Assembly: GCF_035046485.1 (NCBI RefSeq)
Contig: NC_085138.1
Location: 337,044,263-337,108,262, forward strand
Direction: 5' to 3'
Length of the DNA stretch: 64,000 nt
Origin: Aedes albopictus
Taxonomy: Eukaryota; Arthropoda; Insecta; Diptera; Culicidae
This document shows positions 23,232 through 33,171 of this stretch, in pieces. A program made the position numbers and the translations under genes. The notes beneath the pieces are model-generated. The model saw nothing but the letters and a program-made list of their open reading frames with translations, made no database searches and was not told the DNA's origin. Each line of letters starts with the position of its first letter. Within the stretch, counting starts at the first letter, position 1.

Positions 23232-23580
23232 TTTCTTGTAGAAAAATCATTTATGAAACTTTCTTTCGAAGACCGCAAAACGATTGGATGCTTGTGGAAC
23301 AAGTTATTGATTTATTACCGATTAGTGATCCAACGAGCGGCTTTTTGTTTTGTTTTATTAGCAGCACTGTAGCTGCTGCCTTGGCTGCTGCTGTTTCCGG
23401 GGGTGGTGATGCCTCCCGCCACCCCATGCAACAACGGCAGCAGCAGTGCTGCTGATAAAACAAAACAAAAAGCCGTTCGTTGGATCACTAATCGGTAATA
23501 AATCAATAACTTTTTCCACATGCATCCAATCGTTGTGCGGTCTTCGAAGGAAAGTTTCATAAATGATTTTTCTACTAGAA
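23232..23580. mobile_element. 350-bp hairpin MITE inserted in the right arm only
   Basis: The arms of about 150 bp are near-perfect complements (TTCTTGTAGAAAAATCATTT outward; CGAAGACCGCAAAACGATTG; GATCCAACGAGCGGCTTTTT). The loop is GC-rich with GCAGCAGCAG. The mirrored left arm of the giant structure runs uninterrupted at the equivalent place (about 17550-17570), so this insertion came after the arms formed. A possible AGA target duplication is seen. Confidence 0.85.
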
Positions 23581-23829
23581 GCGTTGATCGATTTGAATTA
23601 AGGAGACGAAGGGTGACCTCTGGGATTTTTTGTTTGAAAGTGTAACTTTTCCCATAGTAAATCCTATGCAAACTTTGAACCGCTTGCGCTAAATTATAGT
23701 TTCACCGATTGCGCTGAAATTTTGTACAGTTCATATGGGACCTAAATGGGATCTAAAAAGTCGACTGGAGCGAGGATTTATTTTTTCCATACAAGCGGGT
23801 CCCATACTAGTGAGTATACTTTGGAGCGC

Positions 23830-25227
23830 CGGGTCTTGCCTAAAACTCCCTCGTCCTAACTCTGCAACTGACATTAAAATGCAAACTTTGTATAATGACT
23901 ACAACATTGTTGGTTTTATCACAGTTTTAAGTCAGTTTTAAAACCTTTTTTGTCATCTGTTATAAAACCTCAAATGTTGTTAAAATGAGTATAAAATCAG
24001 AACCTTTCAAATGCACGTTAATTCTTTTGACGGGCGGCTTATAACGCTAAGTTAAGGCTTAAGCATCCGTCATCATTTTTCGGAAAATAAAAAGTTTTCT
24101 CGCTGTAAATCAAAACATCGACCATGAAAATATATTTACTGCATTCTATTCCTCATGTGAAGTACAGTGAATATATTTTCATAGCAATGACTTTTGTTTT
24201 GAACGAAGAAACTGTTTTCAAATATTTGATATTGACGATGATTTCAATGACTAACTTTTTAACGTTAAAAGCCGTAATGTATGCCGCACTAAAAACGATT
24301 TAAAGTTGAATAATTCTTCATTAAAATCATTTGAAAGCAGCTCTACATCGAGTTTGAATAAGAGCGAAAGTAACATGGTCGATTTCTTTTCATTGACTTC
24401 CTCTACTTTGTTACATTTAGATTCAAGATCGCCTTTCAGCATAGCATATTGTGACCAAAAACTGCAGGCATACTTGTATCTTGTCACTTTAATTTGAAGA
24501 AGAGAATTCGATCATGTTACTTTCGCCCTTATTTGAACCCAATCTAGAGTTTTTCATTCATAACAAAAAAAAATCGTGATGAAAATGTATACACTGTATT
24601 CCGAATGAGAAATATGAATGCATTTTCATTACCATTGTTTTCTGTTACAGTTAAAAAAATCCTAGTTCTATGCTACGCAGTCTTTATTAAACTAACGACG
24701 TTTTATGTTATCTGTTGTTATGTAATGTGTTAATATTCGTGTATGTGCGATAGATTATTCAGATATTAAGCGATCACCTGACGTGGGTGATCGATTGTTT
24801 GCTTACCGCGTGAAGCGAACAATAGCGCGACGGTTAGTCATATCACTTACACAGCGTAACAAAAATTAACTTTTTGTCTGTCTCAAGAGCAAACTTATGT
24901 GTCTCCAAAGGGTTTTGGCCCGCTGAATCCGAATCCGGGCTCAGATTTGCTCTAACACGTCACAATTTTGAGCTATGCCTCAATTTATAGGGCATAATAT
25001 GCGATTTTGGGCTTTTTTGACTGCAAGCCATTAAGCAAGGAAATATTTTTTTTAAGCAATCGAAAGGTTCCGAAAGGTAGTTCCGTAAACTATATGAGTA
25101 TGAACAATTCCTCCAGGTTTTTTCCAAAGCTTGCTGCAGTGATTCCATCATGGTTTCTGTCGTGTCCGGACGGACACCGTGGCAATCCGGGTCAACCGAT
25201 TCTACCGGCCGAAATTTTTTGTTTCGA
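23830..25227. other. AT-rich DNA with two weak hairpins, no gene
   Basis: CATGAAAATATATTTACTG (24123) and CAGTGAATATATTTTCATAG (24163) form a short hairpin. A similar pair is GATGAAAATGTATACACTG and AATGCATTTTCATTACC at 24578-24635. Short frames at 24251-24497 have no known domain. Confidence 0.35.
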
Positions 25228-26880
25228 GGAAGGATGCAATGCACAATGGTCCGAATCCACGTTTTAGCAGGAAAAAAATCAGTATCTCTGTGTTCGTTAA
25301 TTTTAGGCATTTGGTATCTTCAGAGAAGTTGTTTGAATTAGTTTGCTGCATCTTTTCCAAAAATTTTTGATTAGGGTGGTCCGCGTCTTAACTCAAATCT
25401 GGAATAGAACTTTTGAATTTCAAGTCATACGCGATCGAGTTCTTCAGCAAAGTTGTAGGCAATGCTATTTCGAGCAACTTTGCCGAATACGCCGTTTATC
25501 TAGCTCTTAATTTGAACATAGTAGGTCAACTTTAAGTTTTGACTTAGGGTGAGCCACCCAAAAACGGTTTTTTTCGCAATAACTTTTTTATTTGATTTTT
25601 TTCGAAGATATAAGCTTCGGAGCATTTGAAGAGCAAGTAATGACGCATATTTGTTCTGAACATTGCACGTTGCTAGGTCTTGTCATTCAAATGTTATGGG
25701 CAATTTTGACTTAAAAACAACGATGTCTTCAAATGCTTATATCTCTAGGAGCTGGTAAAATAAAAAAAGATCTTTAAGCGGCATTTGGAAGGTCACATAT
25801 AAAGCCAACTTTGGAGCAAAAATTACGAGAACGTTATTTTTTAAATTGGAATAAATCGACTCCAAAAATCCCCTTGAAAATTGAAAAAACTACTTATAAC
25901 TCATATAATTTCAGAGATAGAGTCAAACTGTCTTCGGAAAAAATGTAAGTTTTTACCATGCCTACAAGTTTTCCATACACGAATTTTTTACAAAACGTGA
26001 AACAAAAGCTTGAAATTTATAATTTGATTCTTAGGGGTACATGCTATGTTTTTCTAGGAAATCAGAACGATTATATTCTTTAAAAACAAATTATCAATTT
26101 CAAGCTTTTGTTTCACATTTTACAAAAAAGTCGTGTATGGGAAACTTTTAGGTATGGTAAAAACCCACATTTTTTCCGAACACAGTTTGACTCTATCTTT
26201 AAAATTGTATGAGTTATATGTAGTTTTTCGATTTTTTAAGGGGATTTTTGGAGTCGATTCATTTCAATTTAAAAAATAACGTTCTTGTAATATTTGCTCC
26301 TAATTTGGCTTGATATGTGACCTTCCAAATGCCGCTTAAACAACTATTTTTATTTTACCAGCTCCATGAGATATAAGCATTTGAAGACATCGTTGTTTTT
26401 AAGTCAAAATTGCCCATAACATTTGAATGGCAAGACCTAGCAACATGCATTGTTCAGAACAAATATGCGTCATTACTTGCTCTTCAAAGGCTCCGAAGCT
26501 CACATCTTCGAAAAAAATCAAATAAAAAAGTTATTGCGAAAAAACCGTTTTTAGGGGGCTCACCCTAAGTCAAAACTTAAAATTGACCTACTATGTTCAA
26601 ATTAAGAGCTAGATAAACGGCGTATTCAGCAAAGTTGCTCGAAATAGCATTGCCTACAACTTTGCTGAAGAATTCGATCGCGTATGACTTAAAATTAAAA
26701 AGTTCTTTTCCAGATTTGAGTTAGGACGAAGACCACCCTAATCAAAAATATTTGGAAAAGATGCAGCAAATAAATGCAAACAACTTCTCTGAAGACACCA
26801 AACGCCTAAAATTAACGAAAACAGAGATACGGATTTTTTTCCTGCTAAAACGTGGATTCGGACCATTGTGCAATGTTGCA
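25228..26880. mobile_element. 1.65-kb palindromic foldback element
   Basis: The two arms of about 800 bp are reverse complements along their whole length, with a centre near 26050-26060. Landmarks are GCACAATGGTCCGAATCCAC (left) and its complement ending near 26875, GATTAGGGTGGTCCGCG and its mirror near 26725-26745, GGCAATGCTATTTCGAGCAA, and CCTAGCAACATGCATTGTTC (right arm). Arm divergence appears to be around 5-10 percent. It contains no transposase. Its internal TAGGGTGGTCC ends resemble hAT-type termini, but the flanks there are mirrored rather than directly repeated, so no TSD supports that. Confidence 0.88.
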
Positions 26881-26888
26881 ACCTACTC

Positions 26889-27379
26889 GTGCAAAATGGT
26901 CCACTGCACGAATTTAGTCTGGCCTGCTTACACGGAAAATCCAAACTACCTAATATTAGGGTCGGTTTTACTCAAAATTGAGTATATCGAAAAACTCGTT
27001 ACCCAAAATTAGGTTGTTTTCCCTCTCTGGCTCACCGATGTTGTCAAAAAAAAACAAAGATGCATCTACCCAAAGGAAGTCCTTTACCCCAATTTGGGTA
27101 AATGTCGGTTTACTCAAAATTGAGTTGAATGAGGGGGGGTCTTAGGTTGAATTTACCTACTCTTGAGTATATTTTTTAGCAATCTACCTAGCGTGAGTTT
27201 AATCGATTTACTCAAATTTTGGCTTATTGGGCCGAACTATGGAATTGCGTCAAAAGAACTTGATTTTGGGTAGTTTAGCGGTTCCGTGTACTTACTGGGC
27301 GGTGCCGTTATCTCTCAAACGTCAGATTTTCTGTGAGAGTAAGCAGGCCAGCATAAATTCGTGCAGTGGACCATACACG
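26889..27379. mobile_element. MITE with ~48-bp inverted ends
   Basis: The ends are CGTGCAAAATGGTCCACTGC and, on the right, GTGCAGTGGACCATACACG, with GGCCTGCTTAC/GTAAGCAGGCC next inward. The interior is rich in ACTCAAAATTGAGT and ACCCAAATTTGGGTA words, which are themselves palindromic. Confidence 0.65.
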
Positions 27380-27640
27380 CTAAGATCAGTTTCCCTATTT
27401 TTCTAAAATATGAGTAAATTTTACTCAAATTTGCGTAAACTTAACGCAAATATGGGTAAATAAAACACATGTTTTGGAAAAGTGCATATTCGCATATTTG
27501 GGTAATATTTACCCATATTTGGGTAACAATTACTCATATTTGGGAACACATTACTCATATTTGAGTTTTGTTTACCTATATTTAAGTATCACAAAGCATA
27601 TTTGAGGTTGTGCACTTTTTCGAGATCTTAGCGTGTACTT
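27371..27640. mobile_element. Palindrome-rich MITE (TACACGCTAAGATC ends)
   Basis: TACACGCTAAGATC at 27373 is mirrored by GATCTTAGCGTGTAC at about 27623-27637. The interior contains repeated CATATTTGGGTAA and ACCCATATTTGGGTAAC units. It overlaps the end of the preceding element by a few bases. Confidence 0.65.
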
Positions 27641-27649
27641 TTGCACTGA

Positions 27650-28010
27650 AGTTTTTTTTACGACGGTAATGGTATCGCGTAAAAAAACCGCGTAGAGAAA
27701 ACCGCGTAGAAAAAAACGCGTTATTTAAAAAAAAAACCGCGTAGAGAAAACCGCGTAGAAAAAAACGCGTTATTTAAAAAAAACCGCGTTATTTCAAAAC
27801 CGTCGTAAAAGAAAACCGCATTATTACAATAAAAACGTCGTAAAACAGTCAAGTCACGTTAGATGTGATCCTGACTATTTTGCGCGTGTTTTTTTAAAAA
27901 ATAGTTTTTTTACGACGGGTTTTGAAATAACGCGGTTTTTTTACGACGTTTTTTGAAATAACGCGGTTTTTTACGACGTTTTTTGGGGGGAACCCAAACG
28001 TGAGTTTTTT
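27650..28010. mobile_element. Inverted-repeat element with AACCGCGTAGA / AACGCGGTTTT units
   Basis: AAAACCGCGTAGAGAAAACC units and AAAACGCGTTATTT occur on the left, mirrored by AAATAACGCGGTTTTTTTAC and ACGACGTTTTTTG on the right. A spacer around 27840-27890 separates them. No coding frame. Confidence 0.6.
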
Positions 28011-28299
28011 TTTTCAACCTCTTTCATTTGCTCTCTTTGTCAGAGTGAATAGCAAAACAACCCAACTTTGAGAGTTCTATGCGGGAAGCGAAAGTTGAGT
28101 AAGTGACATAGTACCAAAAGTTGAGTAATTTAACTGGCGGATGAGTAAAAAGAACTTCGACTTTAGGTACTTTCACCGTATACGCCTAAATGCAAACTAC
28201 CTACCTCAACATCGACTCCATCCACTCAAAATTGGCTTCCCACATGCAACCTAGAAGTTGGGTGGAATGAACTCACTTTTGGGTTCTTTCGTTTTTCCG

Positions 28300-31200
28300 T
28301 GTGGGATATCTTTAGATGTTCCTCCAATGATTGTTCCAGTGCTGTTTTCGCGGTTTTCTTCGGGTATTTCTCCAAAGATCCTTTGAGGTATTTCTGCAGG
28401 TATTCCTTCAGAGATTTCGCGGTATATTCCTTCCAGAATCCCACTAGAGATTGCTCCAGTTATTCCACCTGGAATTATTCGAAGTATTTCTATTGCTGCA
28501 GAAATACTTCGAATAATTCCAGGTTCTTTCTGAAAATTTTACTAGAGATTATTCAAAAATTCATCCAGGAATTGTTCCTTCAAAAAATCGTCCAGAAAGT
28601 ACTGCAGACATGAATTTCTTAAGATTTTTCATCCAGGCATTCCTACAGGAATTCTTCCAGGAATTTGCTAAGAAAGCTGTCCTGTGATTCCCTAAGGAAT
28701 TCCTCATGAGATTGCTTCGGAAATTCCACCAGGGATTCACCCGGGAATTCCTTCTGTGATTCCTTCAGGAACAACTTCTGGCATTCTAAAAATGCCTCTA
28801 AGCACTCTACTTGGGATTCCTTTAGGATTTTTTCCTGGAATTCTTTCTGAAACTCCTCCTGGAACTATTTAGAGATTCCCTTATGAATTCCTCTTGGCAT
28901 TGTTTTCGAGATTCCTGCTGGGGTTTCTTCAAAAACTGCTACAGGGATTCCTCCAAGAGTATTTTTTCAGGATTCCTCAAGAGCTTCAGTGATTTATTCA
29001 ATACTTTTTTCTGGGATTTCTTCAGAAACTCCTACTGGAATTCCCTCAGAAATTGATCCTCAGTTATCTTCTTGGGATTCCTCCAAGAATTCCTCAAGAG
29101 ATTCATCCAGAAATTACTTCAGCAATTGTTCAAGGATTCCTCTGTGAAATCCTTCAGGGATTCGTTTAAAAACTCCTACAGGGATACGTCCAGGAACAAC
29201 TCTAAAAAGAGAGTTCCTCTATGAATTCCTTTAGAGATTCCTCCAGACATTCCTCTAGGGATACCTCAAGGAATTCATCTAGAGATTCCAACAGGGATTC
29301 CTCCAGGATTTTTTTCAGGGATTCTTCCTGAATGTTATCCAGTGATTCTTCAAGAAAATCATCCAGAAATTTCTCCAAATATTCCTCCAGGGATTCCTCC
29401 AGGAGTTCCTCTAGAGATTTCTCAAGGATTCCTCTAGAAATTCCTCCAGAGTTTCCTCCAGGTATTCATATATAGATACCTCAAGGAATCCTCTAGAGAT
29501 TCCACTAGAGATTCCCCTCCTGAAATTTCGTCAGGAATTCTTTCAGGGATTCCTCCAGGAATTCCTACAAGGATTCTACCTGAAAGTTCTTCAGTGATTC
29601 TTCAAGAAAATCATCCAGAAATCCCTCCAGGGATCCCCCAGGAGTTCCTCTGTAGATTTATAAAAAAATCTCTAGAGGTTCCTCCAGGAATTCTTATAGG
29701 CATGTCTCCAGGAAATTCTCCAGGGTTTCCTCCAGACATTCTTTCAGAAGTTCCTCTAGGGAATCCTTCAAGGATTGCTCCAGGAATGCTTTTAAGAATA
29801 TCTCCAGGCATTCCTCCTCTTCAGGAGTTCCTTCAAGGATTTCTATATGGATTCCTCCAGGGATTCATCTATGTATTCCTCCAGGATTTCATTCAGGGAC
29901 TCCTCCAGGAAAACGTCTAAGAATTCCACCAGAAAATCCTGAAGAAATTCCTGATCCGGTCATTTCTCCAGGAATTTATCCAGGACATTCACCGCCCGGA
30001 GTTTATACAGGCATTATTCTAAGAACTCCTTCAGGGATTCCTGCATGAATTTCTCCTGAGATTCTTCTAGAAATACTTTTGAGGATATCTTAAGGGATTC
30101 CTTCAGAAATTCCCCCAGTAATTGCTCCCGGAATTTATCCAGGAATTACTCCAGGTATTTCTCCAGGTATTCCTCCAGGATTTCATCCAGGCATTTCTCT
30201 AGGGACTCCTCCAGGAATTTCACCTACAATACCGCCAGGAATTACCCCAACAGTTTCTTCAGGAAATCCTCCAGGGATTCCTTTGAACATTTTTTTAAGA
30301 ATTTCTTCAGTAGTTCCTCCAGGATTTTTTTTTCAGGGATTCATCCTGGAATTCGTCCAGGATTACCTCCAGGAATTCATCCAAGAATTTCTCCGAGAAT
30401 TCCTCCAGATTCCTCTAGGAAATATTTTACGGATTCCTTCGATGATTTCTTCAGTAATGTTGCGGGTTTGTTCTTCAGTAATTCATCCAGATATTCCTAC
30501 CAGAATTCCTCTAGGAATTCCTACAGAATTTCAGGAATTCTTCCAGGGATAGTTCCGTCGAAGTATTCCCAGAATTCTTCTAGGGGGAAGGAATTCCTAC
30601 TAGAATTCCGCCGGGAATTTGTCCAAAAGTTTTTCCAGGCATTCCTCTTCTCCAAGTATTTTTCCCGAAATTTCTCAAGAATTTTCAGAAGTTTTTTTCC
30701 CAGAATTCCTCTAGGGATTCCTTCAGGATTTCTCCCAAGGTTTGCTTCAGGAATTTCTGCAGTAAGTCCAAGAATTTCTGCTAGATTTTCTTTAGGAATT
30801 CATGCACGGATTCATTCGTGGATTTCTCTTGAAATTTATCCTTCAGAGATTCCTCCAATAATTCCTCTAGCGGTTGCTCCAGGAATTCCTCCAGGTAAAC
30901 CTTCAGATATTCCACCAGGAATTTCTCCATGAATTCCGAGAGGAATTTCTCCAGGGATTCTGCCAGGAATTTGTTCAGAAGTTCCTCCAGGGTTTCCTTC
31001 AGCAATTTCTTTAGGAATTGCTTTGGGGATTTTTCCAGGAATTCCTCCAGAGCTTTCTCCATGATTTCCACTAGAAATTCCTCCAGGAATTCGTCAAAGA
31101 ATTCCCCCAAGGATTCCTCCAGAAATTTGTCTAGGAATGCTTTCCGGGATTCTTCAAGTGATTTCTTCAGAAATTTCTTCAAGCATTCCTCGCATATCTG

Positions 31201-31480
31201 CTCTAAGGATTTCTTCAGGAATTCATTCAGGGGTTCCTCTAGGTATACTTTAAGAAATTCTTTAGGGATTGCTCCCGGAATTTCTGCAGTGATTCCATCA
31301 GAAATTACTCTCTGAATCTTTTCAAAAATTTATTCAAGGGCTCGGTCAGAAATTTCATAAATCCGTACCTCATCTTATCCAGGGATTCATCCAGAATTAC
31401 CTGATGATTTTTGAATTACTTGAAGTATTTCTAGAGGAATTCCTCCAGCGATATGTATTGGAATACTTACTTGATACTTG
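28300..31480. repeat. 3.2-kb degenerate 12-bp tandem repeat (GGAATTCCTCCA type)
   Basis: Nearly every 12 bases carry a variant of GGAATTCCTCCA or GGGATTCCTCCA, with frequent GAATTC. Units are diverged, and the phase slips in places. Several frames of 60-155 codons cross it on both strands only because 12 is a multiple of 3. Related blocks lie at 39480-40320, 49970-51370 and 56641-58205. Confidence 0.88.
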
Positions 31481-31489
31481 ATGGGCTAC

Positions 31490-32528
31490 AACTCGTAGCG
31501 GTGAGTCTACGCCGAATGAAGTGTCCGCCTCCACTGGCCTCGGTCCTGGGTCAATCGCTTCCAGTCGCCCTGAACGTTTAGAGTCCCTAGGTCCTCCTCA
31601 ACTGCAAAAAGCCAACGTGTGCGCGGCCTTCCACGAAGCCGACGACCCCTTCCTGGTTCTCTGCTGAGTATAATTTTAGTTTGTCGTTCCTCCGGCATAC
31701 GAGCTCGTGTCCAGCCCATCGCAGTCTGCCGTGTTGTATTCGCTTCACTATATCCATCTCTTTATATACCTGGTACAATTCGTAGTTCATGCGACGCTGT
31801 CAGATGCCGTCCTCCAGTTTACCGCCGAGTATTGTTCGCAGCACTTTACGTTCGAAGACTCCAAAAGCTCTCCGATCAATTTCTTTCAACGTTCTCGTTT
31901 CATGACCGTATAGAGCGACCGGAAGAATCAGAAACTGGTACAACGCGAGTTTTGTCTTCGTTTGCAGCCTGCGGGACTTCAGCTGGTTTCGCAGACCGGA
32001 AAAGGCCCGATTCGCAGCCGCAATCCGTCTTTTCACCTCGCGGATAACATCTTTATCGCACGTCACTAGAGTATCAAGATAAACAAATTCATCCACAACT
32101 GCAAACTATTCTCCACCTTCGTCACCACTACCACGTCCGGACCGACGTTGAACACCAGCAATCATGTACTTAGTCTTTGTGATGTTAATCGTAAGTCCAA
32201 TCCTCGCAGTCTCCCTCTTATAAGGTACTAACGCCTCTTCCACGGCCCGGCGGTCCATTAAGATGATGTCGATATCGTCCGCGAAGCCCAGGAGCATATA
32301 TGCGACTTCGTGACAATGGTTGCGCTCCTGTGCAAACCAGCTCTCCTTATCGCTGCTTCCAGTACTATGTTGAACAGTAAGTTCGAAAGAGCATCGCCCT
32401 GCTTCAGTCCGTCAAAGGTTACGAACGATGACGAAATTTCATCCGCAACCCGTACACTTGATTTCGATCCGTCAACCGTCGCACAATGGTCCAAATTAGA
32501 GAAAAGCTGGCAGAAACTCAATTTTTGA
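31490..32528 (-). pseudogene. LINE reverse transcriptase 3' fragment, frameshifted
   Basis: Minus-strand translation in order gives SKSSVRVADEISSSFVTFDG, LKQGDALSNLLFNIVLEAAI, GFADDIDIILMDRRAVEE, TINITKTKYM, EFVYLDTLVTCDKDV, LYGHETRTLKEIDRRAFG, VFERKVLRTILGG and RLRWAGHELV. FADD is present but the frame changes at least three times and the 5' half is absent. The 3' edge near 31470-31495 has CAAGTAT-type repeats. It is inactive. The complete element at 32551 inserted just upstream of this fragment. Confidence 0.88.
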
Positions 32529-32529
32529 G

Positions 32530-32550
32530 CATCTTCTCTAAATGGGCTTC
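32530..32550. repeat. Left 21-bp target-site duplication
   Basis: This 21-base segment (begins CATCTTCTC, ends ATGGGCTTC) is identical to 38131-38151. It defines the 5' edge of the complete retrotransposon. Confidence 0.88.
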
Positions 32551-32811
32551 CTGTTGTAGAGTTTAATGGTAAGTTTTAATGAGAGAATGAGGATGGATGA
32601 CATCAAATTGTAGAGCAGAAATCACAAGGTAAGAAAACATTAACCATTTCTTTAACTAATACCCATATTTTTCCGTATTACAATTAGTTGATATTACTGA
32701 AAGGCATTGAATTGAAGTTTCACATCTTAATTTTATTATTATTATTATTTGTAAATATTCATATTATTTCATATTATACTATTATTATTATTGATTATCA
32801 TAGAATTAAAA

Positions 32812-33126
32812 ATGGAGAGAATATTCTTAAATGGGGATACGGTGGAGGGATATGATACTTTGATACAAATTCTTATTTACCAAATTCAAAAAGCAGACAA
32901 TCGTTTTATGGAATTTAATTTTTCAAAGAGAGTGTTTGAAGCTCTTATCGCTAAATCTAATAATAGTAAGCTATATAAACAAGTCAAAACCAAGAGAGAA
33001 ATAATAACATTATTTAACAATGACAATTTGAAATATCTTAGGGTAATATGTGCGACAGCAGAGATTTTTTGTACTATCATTAACATTTTCCAAGAGGGTA
33101 AATATAGAGTATCAGTTGTGCCTTGA
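32812..33126 (+). CDS. Upstream ORF of the retrotransposon, 104 aa, unknown function
   Basis: It starts at ATG 32812 in a good context (TTAAAAATGG) after an AT-rich leader of ATT repeats and ends at TGA 33124-33126. The product is mostly helical-looking and basic-rich (RVFEALIAKSNN, KQVKTKREIITLFNN), with no zinc knuckle, RRM or coiled-coil signature I recognise, so it is not a typical ORF1p. It lies in the same reading frame as the large downstream ORF, with only the TGA between them and no stop from 33127 to the next ATG at 33172. It may therefore be the N-terminal part of one ancestral ~1332-aa polyprotein cut by a single point mutation, or a separate short ORF followed by reinitiation or readthrough. 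Confidence 0.6.
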   Translation: MERIFLNGDTVEGYDTLIQILIYQIQKADNRFMEFNFSKRVFEALIAKSNNSKLYKQVKTKREIITLFNNDNLKYLRVICATAEIFCTIINIFQEGKYRVSVVP

Positions 33127-33171
33127 AAAGTGGATAAAGCGGTTAAAGGAATTGAATTTAATATTAATTGT

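Larger units (their letters stand above)
17344..23815. mobile_element. Giant inverted-repeat (foldback-type) structure enclosing two satellite arrays
   Basis: The left arm (about 17344-17920) and right arm (about 22900-23815) are inverted copies. Shared landmarks are TAGTATGGGAC at the edge, CGCTCCAGTCGACTTTTTAG, CAGTTCATATGGGACCTAAA (right-arm orientation), CCCAGAGGTC, and the inward 28-bp repeats with AGCATAAGCTGTCCCATG. Between the arms lie a 116-bp satellite array and a related but inverted 136-bp array, plus small MITEs. No transposase frame is seen. The architecture (outer arm, subterminal short repeats, satellite) resembles Foldback/Galileo-type elements, but the superfamily is not established and no clear TSD was found. 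Confidence 0.7.

Noticed and set aside
25373..26740. Separate hAT element inside the 1.65-kb palindrome, from TAGGGTGGTCC ends
   Set aside because: Flanks are mirrored rather than directly repeated, so no TSD supports a separate insertion.
33130..33132. GTG as the start of the large retrotransposon ORF
   Set aside because: GTG initiation is unlikely in an insect. The first in-frame ATG is at 33172, and the open frame before it is better explained by a formerly continuous ORF.
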